Shown piece after piece: positions 46,103-55,627 of a stretch of DNA of 60,855 bases; the stretch's first letter is position 1; every line of letters starts with the position of its first letter. The position numbers were made by a program, and so were the translations under genes. This DNA is from Bacteroides cellulosilyticus DSM 14838 (GTDB lineage: Bacteria; Bacteroidota; Bacteroidia; Bacteroidales; Bacteroidaceae): positions 1,453,718-1,514,572 of the forward strand of contig NZ_EQ973490.1 of assembly GCF_000158035.1 (NCBI RefSeq). The letters are read 5' to 3'. Under the pieces are notes generated by a model that saw nothing but the letters and a program-made list of their open reading frames with translations, was not told the origin of the DNA and made no database searches.

Positions 46103-46969
46103 TTAATACTTAATAAGCATCTGTTGCAAGAACATACGGTATTCTTGCGGTGTACTCCCTTTCTTCTTCTTGAATATCCTTATAAAATTAGATAAGTTAT
46201 TGAAGCCGCAAGTGTAGCAGATCTCGGCTACCGTGTGGGTTGTTTCTGCCAATAGCTGGCAAGCGCGGGCTATCCGCAGGTTCGTGATATAATCAATGAA
46301 TGTGCAATTCGTCTTTTTTTTGAAGAAATGGCTGAATGCAGATTCGGACATGTTTACCAGTTGCGCCACGTCGCCCAGCTTAATCGGCTCTTCAAAGTTT
46401 TTCTCGATATAGTCGCAGACTTTGGCTATCCGTCGGCTTTTGGAAGTGCGTACGGTGTCTTTGGTATCATATTGGTTGCTGACTAAGATATGGCGGTCGG
46501 CAATAGAAAGCTCATGCAGGATAGAGAAAAATTCCAATACCGTATGAAATCCCTGCATCCGGGTCAGCTTGATAATCTTATCTTTTATCACCAGTTGGGT
46601 TTGTCTGGAAAAGCCAATGCCCCGTTGTGATTCAAGCAGCAGTTGCTTGATGGGGTTGAATAAGCGTTTTTCCAATATCGGAAAGTTCAGTAGCTTGTCC
46701 GAGAACTGGATGGTAATCACATGGTTTCCTTCTACTACTTCTCCTTTCCAGGCGTGTGGAAGGTTGGGACCTATCATGATGAGGTCCAGGGCTTCGAAAG
46801 CCTCTACCGAATCTCCAACGATGCGGCTTCCGTAGGTGTCCATAACCAAATTGATTTCATAGTCCGGATGATAGTGTACCGGATAGTCGAACTTGGCGTT
46901 CGGATGATTGAGTACAATGAACAGGTCATCCGCGGCAATGGGAGTGATTTCTTTTTGTATGTCTTTCAT
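46103..46969 (-). CDS. AraC-family regulator with cupin domain, probable PUL activator
   Basis: 288 residues. A cupin sensor (about 15-90; FDYPVHYHPDYEINLVM, MIGPNLPHAWKG) is followed by a two-unit AraC HTH (IKLGDVAQLVNMSESAFSHFF and HTVAEICYTCGFNNLSNFIRIF). It is transcribed divergently from the symporter-GH130 operon. Two near-identical candidate sites, one in this intergenic region and one before susC, make it the likely regulator of both mannan operons. The ligand is probably a mannose-containing sugar, by context. Confidence 0.87.
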   Translation of the reverse strand: MKDIQKEITPIAADDLFIVLNHPNAKFDYPVHYHPDYEINLVMDTYGSRIVGDSVEAFEALDLIMIGPNLPHAWKGEVVEGNHVITIQFSDKLLNFPILEKRLFNPIKQLLLESQRGIGFSRQTQLVIKDKIIKLTRMQGFHTVLEFFSILHELSIADRHILVSNQYDTKDTVRTSKSRRIAKVCDYIEKNFEEPIKLGDVAQLVNMSESAFSHFFKKKTNCTFIDYITNLRIARACQLLAETTHTVAEICYTCGFNNLSNFIRIFKKKKGSTPQEYRMFLQQMLIKY

Positions 46970-46991
46970 GGTCGTAGTTGTTTCTCTCTTG

Positions 46992-46999
46992 CAAAGCTA
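46992..46999 (-). promoter_or_regulatory. -7 box of the PUL AraC gene
   Basis: TAGCTTTG on the minus strand, 22 nt before the ATG. Confidence 0.55.
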
Positions 47000-47027
47000 C
47001 GAATTCTAATGAAAATACAGTCAGGTA

Positions 47028-47045
47028 TTCAAAAAAGTATAATCA
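47028..47045 (+). promoter_or_regulatory. Candidate PUL operator, site 1
   Basis: 18 bp, TTCAAAAAAGTATAATCA, 17 of 18 identical to the site before susC and at the same 39-nt distance from the -7 box. Confidence 0.6.
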
Positions 47046-47084
47046 ATAGACAGAATATTATAAGCGAATTATCAGAATCCCCTC

Positions 47085-47092
47085 TATTTTTG
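47085..47092 (+). promoter_or_regulatory. -7 box of the symporter-GH130 operon
   Basis: TATTTTTG. No TTTG is seen at the -33 position, which fits an activator-dependent promoter. Confidence 0.6.
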
Positions 47093-47125
47093 CAGCATGA
47101 ATTCAAAACAATTAATTTCTATGCT

Positions 47126-48703
47126 ATGGAGACATTTTCAATAAGCAATTTAGATCTTGTAATAGTCCTTGTTTATTTGGCCTTTATCATCTGGTGGGGG
47201 CTGAAGAATGGTAAGAGCTCAGACTCCCAATCCTATTTTTTGGCGGGACGCTCAATGCCTTGGTGGGTAGTGGGGTTGTCGCTGTTTGCTGCCAGTATTT
47301 CAAGTACCACTTTGATAGGTCAGTCCGGTGATGCTTATCACACGGGTATCGCTGTGTTTAATTATAACCTGACGGGTATTGTGGTAATGGTGTTCTTTGC
47401 AGTTTTCCTGCTACCTCTTTATATTAAGTCGGGTATATTCACGATACCGGAATTTCTGGAGAAGCGTTTTGACCGCCGTTCGCGCTATTACTTCTCTGCC
47501 ATTTGCATCATAGGAAACATTTTCCTGGACGCAGCCGGGGCTTTGTATGCTGCTGCGCTGATTATTAAGCTGATACTTCCCGATGCTGATTTGCAACTGA
47601 TCATTATTGTGTTTGCGATTATTGCTGCATCTTATACTATCCCGGGTGGTTTGTCTTCTGCCATTAATGCGGAATTGATACAGGCTGTCATTCTTATATT
47701 AGGATCTATCTTGCTGACTTTCTACTGTTTCCAGCAAGGCGGGGATTATTTCTATCAGTTGTTTGCCAGTGGCGATATATCGGTGAAGCTGATTCGTCCG
47801 TTGACGGATACGGCCACTCCCTGGCTGGGGCTGATAGTGGGTATGCCGGTTCTGGGCATCTATTTCTGGGCAAATAACCAGACGTTGGTGCAGCGTGTAT
47901 TGAGCTCAAAGTCAGTGGATGAGGGACGTAAGGGTGTATTGTTTACGGGTTTCCTTACTATGCTGACTCTTTTTATCATTGCCATACCGGGTGTGATTGC
48001 CCGTCATTTGTTTCCGGGGCTTGAAAAGCCGGATATGGTATATCCCAATATGGTGCTTCAACTGATACCGGTGGGATTGTTGGGTATCATGCTGGCAGCG
48101 CTTTTGTCTGCTTTGACTTCTACTTTGAGCGCTATTCTTAACTCTACGTCTACACTGTTCACAATGGACTTCTATGCGCAATATAATAAGAATGCCAGTT
48201 CCCAGAAACTCGTGATTATCGGAAAGATAACCTCTTGCGTCATTATTGTTGCGGCCGCCTTATGGGCACCTCAGATCGGGAAGTTCGGTTCGTTGCTGAA
48301 GTATTATCAGGAGATGCTTTCTTACATTGCTCCGCCTGTTGTTGCGGCATTTCTGCTAGGTGTGTTTAATAAGCGTGTGAATGGAAATGGTGCTTTTGCC
48401 GGACTGCTCAGTGGTTTGGCTATAGCGGTTGTGATGCTTTTCTATAAGAATGAAATATTTGGCGATATGCACTTCCTGTTGATTGTTCCTTTCTTGTTGG
48501 CGGTGAGCGGGATCGTTATTTATCTGGTCAGTATGTGCTATTCGAAACCGGTTGCCGAGAAGCTTGTGGATACCACCTTCTCCATGCGTGAACTGAAGGC
48601 GGAGTTCCGGGCGAACCGTGCTCTGGTGTGGTACAAGAATTATCATTCATGGGCGATTGTCCTGTTGGTGTTGAGTGTATTGATATGGATTATATTCAGT
48701 TGA
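47126..48703 (+). CDS. Sodium:solute symporter (SSS family), probable mannooligosaccharide or sugar importer
   Basis: 525 residues from the ATG after the -7 box; about 13-14 membrane spans. SSS signatures: SYFLAGRSMPWWVVGLSLFA, ASISSTTLIGQSGDAY, TIPGGLSSAINAELIQA, NNQTLVQRVLSSKSVDEG and LLSALTSTLSAILNSTSTLFTMD. It couples Na+ entry to solute import across the inner membrane. It is 29 bp upstream of GH130 and so probably imports its substrate. Mannan loci often use a major-facilitator transporter instead, so the SSS protein is notable. Confidence 0.88.
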   Translation: METFSISNLDLVIVLVYLAFIIWWGLKNGKSSDSQSYFLAGRSMPWWVVGLSLFAASISSTTLIGQSGDAYHTGIAVFNYNLTGIVVMVFFAVFLLPLYIKSGIFTIPEFLEKRFDRRSRYYFSAICIIGNIFLDAAGALYAAALIIKLILPDADLQLIIIVFAIIAASYTIPGGLSSAINAELIQAVILILGSILLTFYCFQQGGDYFYQLFASGDISVKLIRPLTDTATPWLGLIVGMPVLGIYFWANNQTLVQRVLSSKSVDEGRKGVLFTGFLTMLTLFIIAIPGVIARHLFPGLEKPDMVYPNMVLQLIPVGLLGIMLAALLSALTSTLSAILNSTSTLFTMDFYAQYNKNASSQKLVIIGKITSCVIIVAAALWAPQIGKFGSLLKYYQEMLSYIAPPVVAAFLLGVFNKRVNGNGAFAGLLSGLAIAVVMLFYKNEIFGDMHFLLIVPFLLAVSGIVIYLVSMCYSKPVAEKLVDTTFSMRELKAEFRANRALVWYKNYHSWAIVLLVLSVLIWIIFS

Positions 48704-48732
48704 TTGTTATATAATTATAAAGAAATAAGAAG

Positions 48733-49764
48733 ATGAAATTAAAGAAGTTTGAGGGAAATCCGATACTTTCCCCGTTGGATTCGAATGATTGGGAATCGTT
48801 GGTAACCTGCAATCCCGGAGTGGTTTATGACAATGGTACGTTCTATATGCTGTACAGAGCTGCGGGAAATGATGCCGAACATGTGATCCGTTTAGGATTG
48901 GCCACCAGTAAAGACGGATTCCACTTTGAGCGTGTATCCGATGTTCCGGTGTTCGGTCCCAGTGAGGATGGTCCTGATTCGGGTTGTGTGGAAGATCCCC
49001 GCATTGTGAAGTATGATACGGAGTATTACATCACTTATGCCTATCGTCCGTATGCACCGGGGCAATATTGGAACTTCAGCCATGATGAAGTGTTGTTGCC
49101 GGATTGCGGTAGTGATGCTCCTATGGCTCTCCGTAAAAATCTGGGTAATACGGGGTTGGCTGTTACTACTGATTTCCGTGAGTTTAAGAGACTGGGACGT
49201 CTGACCTCTCCGGTATTGGACGACAGGGATGTTATTCTTTTCCCGGAAAAAGTTCAGGGAAAGTATGTGATGCTGCATCGTCCTAAAGAATACATAGGCG
49301 GTGAGTATGGCGTGGATTATCCATCCATCTGGATGAAGTTCTCGGATGATCTGTTGAATTGGGAGGACAAGGAAAGCCATTTGCTGATTACCGGAACCGA
49401 GAACTCATGGGAGGAAAAGTTGGGCGGAAGTACTCCTCCGCTTAAAACGGAAAAGGGTTGGCTGGTGCTGTATCATGGTGTGGAGCATGGCGGACGGGGA
49501 TACTATCGTGTTGGCGCTCTGCTGCTTGACCTGGAAAATCCGCTGCGCATCCTGGCTAAAACTCCTCAACCTATACTTGAACCGGAACTGGATTTTGAAA
49601 CGTCCGGTCTGTATAATGGTTGTGTATTTCCTACAGGAAATGTAATTGTGGACGGCGAACTCTTCGTATACTATGGCAGTGCCGATAAATATGTCTGTGT
49701 AGCTACTTGCGCCGTTGATGAATTACTTGATTATCTACTTTCTGATAGCTGTAGATTGCACTAA
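48733..49764 (+). CDS. GH130 beta-mannoside phosphorylase or mannosidase
   Basis: 343 residues, no signal peptide, so cytoplasmic. Five-bladed-propeller GH130 landmarks: FEGNPILSP, NPGVVYDNGTFYMLYRAAG, the catalytic Asp88 in CVEDPRIVK, TGLAVTTDFREF, MLHRPKEY, GGSTPPLKTEKGWLVLYHG and SGLYNGCVFPTGNV. Family members phosphorolyse beta-1,4-mannosyl-glucose or mannobiose, while some hydrolyse beta-1,2-mannosides. I cannot assign the subfamily by eye. With a symporter directly upstream and GH26 in the same locus, intracellular breakdown of beta-mannan products is the best reading. Confidence 0.88.
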   Translation: MKLKKFEGNPILSPLDSNDWESLVTCNPGVVYDNGTFYMLYRAAGNDAEHVIRLGLATSKDGFHFERVSDVPVFGPSEDGPDSGCVEDPRIVKYDTEYYITYAYRPYAPGQYWNFSHDEVLLPDCGSDAPMALRKNLGNTGLAVTTDFREFKRLGRLTSPVLDDRDVILFPEKVQGKYVMLHRPKEYIGGEYGVDYPSIWMKFSDDLLNWEDKESHLLITGTENSWEEKLGGSTPPLKTEKGWLVLYHGVEHGGRGYYRVGALLLDLENPLRILAKTPQPILEPELDFETSGLYNGCVFPTGNVIVDGELFVYYGSADKYVCVATCAVDELLDYLLSDSCRLH

Positions 49765-49870
49765 ATCCCCTTTTGTTATTGATCTCTTATAGTTATCCCA
49801 TGTAAATGCGATAATTGATACCTCTTGCAAATAAAACGGTAGCAGGGTGTGGATTATAGCCGGAAAAACG

Positions 49871-49888
49871 TTCAAAAAAGTACAATCA
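49871..49888 (+). promoter_or_regulatory. Candidate PUL operator, site 2
   Basis: 18 bp, TTCAAAAAAGTACAATCA; differs from site 1 at one base. 39 nt to the -7 box, as at site 1. Confidence 0.6.
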
Positions 49889-49927
49889 TTGAACAAGTAA
49901 TATAAATGCTGTCATTCATAATCCTCC

Positions 49928-49935
49928 TACTTTTG
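49928..49935 (+). promoter_or_regulatory. -7 box of the susC operon
   Basis: TACTTTTG, 76 nt before the ATG at 50012; no TTTG at the -33 position. Confidence 0.6.
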
Positions 49936-50011
49936 TCCTATCATGATATAGCTAATGAAAAATAGAATTCTATGAATGTAAAATGTGTGTGTTCTTTAAT
50001 TCTTGATAAGT

Positions 50012-53000
50012 ATGAAAAATGAATCAAAAAGTTGGTGGCATGTATTTTTGTCTTGGCAGATAATGGCATTATGCATGTTCTTTAGTAACATTCCCGTTTC
50101 TTATGCACAGTCACCGGATAAAATGACAGTTGCCGGTTGTGTAAAGGATGCAGCAGGAGACTTCCTGATTGGCGCTACTGTGCAAGTCAAAGGAATATCC
50201 GGCGGAACGATTACCGATATCGATGGTAATTATATATTGAAAGATGTGCCGCGTACGGCAACATTGGTGTTTTCTTATGTAGGTATGCAAAATAAGGAAG
50301 TGCCCGTCAATGGAAAGAGTACGATCAATGTAACTCTGCTTGACGATGCACTTCAACTGGAGCAGGTAGTGGTGATAGGCTACGGTAGTGTGAAGAAGAG
50401 CGACGTTACAGGTTCGGTTACGTCCGTCAAGACGGAAGCCTTGAAAGAAATCCCCGCCAATTCGGTGGAAGGATTGTTACAGGGACGTGCAGCCGGTCTG
50501 CAGGTCATCAATTCTTCACAGGACCCGGGAGCCGGCGCTACGGTGCGTATCCGTGGTGGTAGTTCGTTGCGTGGTTCCAATGCTCCACTGGTGGTAGTAG
50601 ATGGCTTTCCGTTGGGAGATGCCGGAGATCTGAAGCAGATCAATCCGTCGGATATCGTGAATATGGAAATCCTGAAAGATGCTTCAGCCTCTGCTATTTA
50701 TGGCTCCCGCGGTGCGAACGGTGTTATTATGATTACAACAAAGCGTGCAAAGACAGGAACTACCAACATAACGGTTCGCCAGCAGATTACCCTTTCGCAG
50801 TTTGATACGAAACTTGATTTGTGGCGCGACCCCGTATTGATGGCTTCCTTAAACAACGAGTCGCGCATCAATGGAGGGCTTGATCCGCTTTATGTGGGAA
50901 AAGTAAGTTCCACCGGTGTTTACTATCCATCGGTAGAAGAACTGCAAACTACCTGGACTACCAATACCCGTTGGGATGATCTGGTATTCCGTGACACTCC
51001 GGTTTCCAATAATACCACTGCTACGATTTCCAGTTCCAATGACCGGACTGTTTTCAATCTTAGCGCTAATTTCTATACAGATAATGGTATGTATATAAAA
51101 GATGACTACACAAAAGGTGGATACAATTTGAGTGTAGATCATAATATATATGATAACTTCAAAGTACGCTTTTCCAATATCCTTTCCCGCGGTGTGCGCA
51201 ATGCCAATGGTGGCTTGTCGTACTGGAGAAACCCTATTTATCCGGTTTATGACGAAAACGGGGACTATTATCTGACCAATGCAAGTGACTTCAGCCATCC
51301 GATGGCGATTACAGACTTGCAGAAGAATGAAACCAAGTCTTTGGATGTCATTTCTTCCGTAGCGTTGGAATGGCAACTCTTCCCTTTCCTGAAACTGACT
51401 TCCCAATTGAACTATAAGTTTGGCAAGTCCGTATCCGACAGATACTATCCGAAGAAATATACCGAAGCCGGAGAATTCAGCAACGGTCAGGCAGAGATAG
51501 AGAACTGGGAGGGACACAATCTGGTTTCTGAAACTTTCGCCAACTTCCAGAAGAAATTCGACAAGCATGACATTGGTGCCATGGTGGGTTATTCTTATGA
51601 ATACTATATGTCCAGAAGTTCCGGTCTGACAGGTAAGGATTTTGTGAACGAAGCATTGGGCAATGAGAATATGGGTGCCGGAAATCCGGAGAAGAATGAA
51701 ATATGGAATGGATATTCGGATAATAAACTCGTTTCAGGAATGTTTCGTCTGAACTATGTATACGATAATAAGTATCTGCTGACCTTGACGGCTCGTGCCG
51801 ATGGTTCCTCTAAATTCGGTAAGAATAACAAGTGGGCTATGTTCCCTTCAGGAGCTGTTAGCTGGAAAGCGCATGAAGAATCGTTCATTAAGAATCTGAA
51901 TGTATTTGATGAGTTGAAATTCCGTTTCAGCTATGGTATTTCCGGTAATCAGGGAATCAGTCCTTATCAGACTTTAAGCCGTTACGGTACGGATAAGTAT
52001 TATAATGATGGCAGTTGGGCTACTACCATCGGTCCGGGATATGTTTCCGGCTGGACAGGTCCGGGATGGATTTACCGGGTATGGAGTGGTATTCCGAACC
52101 CTGATTTGAAGTGGGAAACAACTGCACAAGCAGATTTTGGTATCGACATGGCATTTCTCAACCGTCGTCTGAGAGTTTCTTTTGACTATTATGATAAACA
52201 GACCAGCGACTTACTTCGTGAACGTAATCTGGCTCTGTCTTCGGGATATGACAAGATGTGGGTGAATGATGGTAAAATCCAGAACCGTGGTTTTGAAGTA
52301 ACGGTAGATGCCGATATCCTGCAAACGAAAGACTGGCAGTTGAGCGGAACCCTGATTTACTCGCGCAACCGCAATAAAGTGAAAGACTTGGGTAACACTT
52401 TGGAATCCGGTTTGGTTACCGACCCGATGACGGGGATGCTCTTTGAGTATTCGGGCAATAGTCTTGAGCAATATCGCGACTATACCAATATACTGGCTAT
52501 CGGTCAACCGGTAAATGTGTTCTATGGATATAAAGTGGATGGTATTGTCCAGACCCTGAATGAAGGAATCGATGCCGGTTTGTCCGGCGATTATGCTAAC
52601 CCCGGAGAGTTCAAATACATGAATCTGAATGGAGACAGCGAAATATCGGAAGCGGATAAGACCATTATAGGTGATCCTAATCCGGACTTTACAGCCAGTT
52701 TGGCGTTGAACCTGTCTTGGAAGAAGTTTGATGTGAGCGTATTCTTTAACGGGGTATTTGGTCAGGACGTGTTGAATACGAAGGCATTCGGTGAGCCCAG
52801 TAACTCTCCATTACGCTGGACACCCGATAATCCGACAAATAAATATCCGAGCTTACGCGACGGTCGTCAGGTGAAGATTTCTGATTGGTGGATAGAGGAC
52901 GGATCGTTCCTGCGTGTTCAGAATCTGAATATAGGCTATACGTTTGACTTACCGAAAAAGTCATTCCTTTCTAAAGCGCGTATCTATATGAATGCTTCTA

Positions 53001-53119
53001 ATTTATACACTTTCACCAAGTTCAAGGGATACGACCCCGAAGTAGGGTTGGATGGAGTTTATAGCGGCGGATATCCCCGTTTGCGTAAATGGACTTTCGG
53101 ACTTGACTTAACCTTCTAA
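50012..53119 (+). CDS. SusC/RagA-family TonB-linked outer-membrane transporter
   Basis: 1035 residues from the ATG at 50012 (a TTG lies three codons earlier). After a signal peptide (SNIPVSYAQ) comes a carboxypeptidase-regulatory-like domain (GCVKDAAGDFLIGATVQVKG, about 45-120), then VVVIGYGSVKKSDVTGSV as the TonB box and plug start, PGAGATVRIRGGSSLRGSN, and ASASAIYGSRGANGVIMITTK typical of SusC. The barrel ends in RLRKWTFGLDLTF. It imports oligosaccharides with the SusD partner that follows after 14 bp. It starts the long mannan operon. Confidence 0.96.
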   Translation: MKNESKSWWHVFLSWQIMALCMFFSNIPVSYAQSPDKMTVAGCVKDAAGDFLIGATVQVKGISGGTITDIDGNYILKDVPRTATLVFSYVGMQNKEVPVNGKSTINVTLLDDALQLEQVVVIGYGSVKKSDVTGSVTSVKTEALKEIPANSVEGLLQGRAAGLQVINSSQDPGAGATVRIRGGSSLRGSNAPLVVVDGFPLGDAGDLKQINPSDIVNMEILKDASASAIYGSRGANGVIMITTKRAKTGTTNITVRQQITLSQFDTKLDLWRDPVLMASLNNESRINGGLDPLYVGKVSSTGVYYPSVEELQTTWTTNTRWDDLVFRDTPVSNNTTATISSSNDRTVFNLSANFYTDNGMYIKDDYTKGGYNLSVDHNIYDNFKVRFSNILSRGVRNANGGLSYWRNPIYPVYDENGDYYLTNASDFSHPMAITDLQKNETKSLDVISSVALEWQLFPFLKLTSQLNYKFGKSVSDRYYPKKYTEAGEFSNGQAEIENWEGHNLVSETFANFQKKFDKHDIGAMVGYSYEYYMSRSSGLTGKDFVNEALGNENMGAGNPEKNEIWNGYSDNKLVSGMFRLNYVYDNKYLLTLTARADGSSKFGKNNKWAMFPSGAVSWKAHEESFIKNLNVFDELKFRFSYGISGNQGISPYQTLSRYGTDKYYNDGSWATTIGPGYVSGWTGPGWIYRVWSGIPNPDLKWETTAQADFGIDMAFLNRRLRVSFDYYDKQTSDLLRERNLALSSGYDKMWVNDGKIQNRGFEVTVDADILQTKDWQLSGTLIYSRNRNKVKDLGNTLESGLVTDPMTGMLFEYSGNSLEQYRDYTNILAIGQPVNVFYGYKVDGIVQTLNEGIDAGLSGDYANPGEFKYMNLNGDSEISEADKTIIGDPNPDFTASLALNLSWKKFDVSVFFNGVFGQDVLNTKAFGEPSNSPLRWTPDNPTNKYPSLRDGRQVKISDWWIEDGSFLRVQNLNIGYTFDLPKKSFLSKARIYMNASNLYTFTKFKGYDPEVGLDGVYSGGYPRLRKWTFGLDLTF

Positions 53120-53133
53120 ATAACTGATACAAT

Positions 53134-54642
53134 ATGAAAAATAGAATTGTAATATCACTGCTTGCCGGAACCCTGGCATTGGGAGCATGCAATCTGGATG
53201 AGACTCCTTACGGGTTCTATTCTGAAGATAATTTCTTCAAGACGGCAGCCGATGCAGAGGCCGCAGTTATGTATGCGTACGGCACGCTGAACTACCTGGA
53301 ATATTCCAGAACCATTTTCTTTTTGGGTGATATGGCAAGTGAAACCATGACGACCAAGTCGGATGCAAGTGCCGACAATCAGGACCTGAATAACTGGAAA
53401 GTGGGTAACTTTAAAACAAACGGTTCGTTGGAGAATTTCTTCAAGTATGCCTTCATCGGTGTGAACCGTGCCAATGCCGTCATTAAAAAAGTGCCGGATG
53501 CAGGCTTCAGCCAAGAGCAAAAAGACCTTTTTCTGGGTGAGGCTTATTTCCTCCGCGCCTGGAATTACTTTAACCTGGTGCGTAACTTCGGCCTTGTTCC
53601 TTTGCACAAATCAGTAGTGGAAACGGTGGATCAAACTTCAACCGCGCTTGCGCCTGATATGGATGCCATGTACGACCTGATTCTTTCGGATTGTCGCCGG
53701 GCTGCAGAGTTACTGCCTGTTTATGAAACTCCTAAGATAGGGCGTGCCGACCGGGTGGCTGCGCAGGCCCTGGCTGCAAAGGCATACTTGTATGTGGCGT
53801 CGGCTAAAGAACATGGGGTGAAACTCTATCGTGATATGCACCGCGATGCAACAGTCATGTACGACAGTGCTGCATATTTTGCAGGTGAAGTGATTGAAAA
53901 GCAGTCAGTATATGGCTTCGAGAGCTCGCTGCTTGATATTTATGACGTTGAGAAAGCACGCGGCAAAGAGCATATCTTTATCATGGCGATGGACCGGAGC
54001 GGTTCTTCCGAAGGGCAATACTCTAAAATATCCAAGATGTTTATTCCTTATATAGACGGAGCCACTCTGTATCTGAAACAGGGGGACAAGGATGAGTATA
54101 TCCCCACTCATGACGGTTGGGGCGAATATCAGACCACGGTTGCTTTTTACAATACTTTTGATGCAAGTGATAAGCGCAAAACAGAACTTATTGTTGATAA
54201 AGTCTACAAGGCAGATGGTACGCTGCTGGGAGAATATCCCGGAAAGATTCCTTATCCGTTCTGTCGCAAATATATAGACCCGAAGTTTGAAGGTGACAAG
54301 ACCAGTACCCGGCCTTTCTTGCTCCGTTTCTCTGATGTGGCGCTTATTTATGCAGAGGCGGCAGGTCCTACGGCTAAGGCCTATGAACTGGTAAACTTCA
54401 TTCGTAGCCGTGCCGGTTTGGGAGATATGAAGCCGAATCTGGGGAAAGATGAATTCCGCAGGGAAATACTGAAAGAGAGAACTTTTGAACTTGCCTTTGA
54501 AGGCGATCATGTCTATGATTTGCGCCGATGGAACCGGATTACGACAGATGTTCCCGAGGCAGCCGGGCTTTCGGAAGATCAGGTGACTTTCTATCCGATA
54601 CCGCAGGCTGAAATAAATTTGAATGGAAGTCTCAGACCTTAA
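53134..54642 (+). CDS. SusD/RagB-family outer-membrane glycan-binding lipoprotein
   Basis: 502 residues. The lipoprotein signal ends LALGAC, with NLDETP after the cysteine. RagB/SusD landmarks: FLGEAYFLRAWNYFNLVRNFG, PLHKSVVETV, RVAAQALAAKAYLYVA, LRFSDVALIYAEAA, ELVNFIRSRAG and the C-terminal LKERTFELAFEGDHVYDLRRWNR. It forms the lid of the SusC transporter at the cell surface and binds the glycan. It is in the usual position behind susC. Confidence 0.95.
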   Translation: MKNRIVISLLAGTLALGACNLDETPYGFYSEDNFFKTAADAEAAVMYAYGTLNYLEYSRTIFFLGDMASETMTTKSDASADNQDLNNWKVGNFKTNGSLENFFKYAFIGVNRANAVIKKVPDAGFSQEQKDLFLGEAYFLRAWNYFNLVRNFGLVPLHKSVVETVDQTSTALAPDMDAMYDLILSDCRRAAELLPVYETPKIGRADRVAAQALAAKAYLYVASAKEHGVKLYRDMHRDATVMYDSAAYFAGEVIEKQSVYGFESSLLDIYDVEKARGKEHIFIMAMDRSGSSEGQYSKISKMFIPYIDGATLYLKQGDKDEYIPTHDGWGEYQTTVAFYNTFDASDKRKTELIVDKVYKADGTLLGEYPGKIPYPFCRKYIDPKFEGDKTSTRPFLLRFSDVALIYAEAAGPTAKAYELVNFIRSRAGLGDMKPNLGKDEFRREILKERTFELAFEGDHVYDLRRWNRITTDVPEAAGLSEDQVTFYPIPQAEINLNGSLRP

Positions 54643-54656
54643 AAAGAAGTAAGATT

Positions 54657-55619
54657 ATGGTAAAACTAACGAAATACATTTTGCTTGCCTGCATTGTGTT
54701 GACCCAGCAGGCATGTGTGAAAGATTTGCAGGATGACATCAATGATGGTGGCTGGAATCATGAACGTACCATACTGGATATACAATTTGAAAATCAGATG
54801 GGAACTGCCCTTATTGAGACTGTGGATGCTGCTACGGGAGATATAAACCTGGCTATCAATGTTGATGCCGTACCCGATTTGTCGAACATCAGGCTGAAAA
54901 AGCTACAACTCTCCTATCAGGCGGAAGCTTCCTTAGAGGTAGGAGATGCCTTGAATTTTGAGAATGGTTCGAGGAGTGCGTCAATCACTGTTACTTCCGC
55001 TACCGGAGAAACACGTAATTATACGATTACCGTATCCGAATTTACGGAAACTCTTGTAGGTACCTGGGATGTAAAGAAATTGACTATTTATGGTGGTACC
55101 GGGCCGGAATATGGTGGAGGTGCCGTGATGCAATTGACGGACAAGCCCTGGTGCTGGTCGGAAACGTATGGTCCGCAGGCTGAGTGCGACAATGTGCTTA
55201 CTTTTACAATGACCGGAGTGACGGATGAGGGCAATACAAGCGGTATCTGTATCAATGATGCGGGAGCTGATGGAAAATATGCTGATTTCATTTTCCTGGG
55301 TGATGGTAACAAAGAGAATCCCGGTGTAGATATTGACTTGAAGAAGTTCTATCGCCAGATTCCTGAAGGTGAAAGTACATGGGTACGCGATTATGCAGCG
55401 AATACGATTACTTTTACAGATAAAGAGGGCCGGAAGACTACGGGTTCTTTAGTGGCTGCCGGAACAGAAGACCTGGGTAACGGACTAAGCATGACTATCG
55501 AGCGGAATGCCTTTGCCTTCAACCTGAGTGGTACGGATGACTGGACGAATATTTACAGTGACTATGACAAGTTTGTCAAGAAAGTGCGCCGTTACTGGAT
55601 CTCTGTCTCCAAACGTTGA
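54657..55619 (+). CDS. Surface lipoprotein, probable SusE/SGBP-like glycan-binding protein
   Basis: 320 residues. Lipoprotein signal ends TQQAC, followed by VKDLQDD, an acidic patch that fits surface export. An N-terminal domain (about 30-130, ILDIQFENQMGTALIE, SITVTSATGETRNYTITVSEF) resembles the DUF5018-type fold seen in surface glycan-binding proteins. The C-terminal ~180 residues (VGTWDVKKLTIYGG, FIFLGDGNKENPGVDIDLKKFYR) match nothing I recognise. It lies 14 bp after susD and 8 bp before the GH-A gene. Position and domain style suggest a second glycan-binding protein, by inference. Confidence 0.65.
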   Translation: MVKLTKYILLACIVLTQQACVKDLQDDINDGGWNHERTILDIQFENQMGTALIETVDAATGDINLAINVDAVPDLSNIRLKKLQLSYQAEASLEVGDALNFENGSRSASITVTSATGETRNYTITVSEFTETLVGTWDVKKLTIYGGTGPEYGGGAVMQLTDKPWCWSETYGPQAECDNVLTFTMTGVTDEGNTSGICINDAGADGKYADFIFLGDGNKENPGVDIDLKKFYRQIPEGESTWVRDYAANTITFTDKEGRKTTGSLVAAGTEDLGNGLSMTIERNAFAFNLSGTDDWTNIYSDYDKFVKKVRRYWISVSKR

Positions 55620-55627
55620 TATATCCT

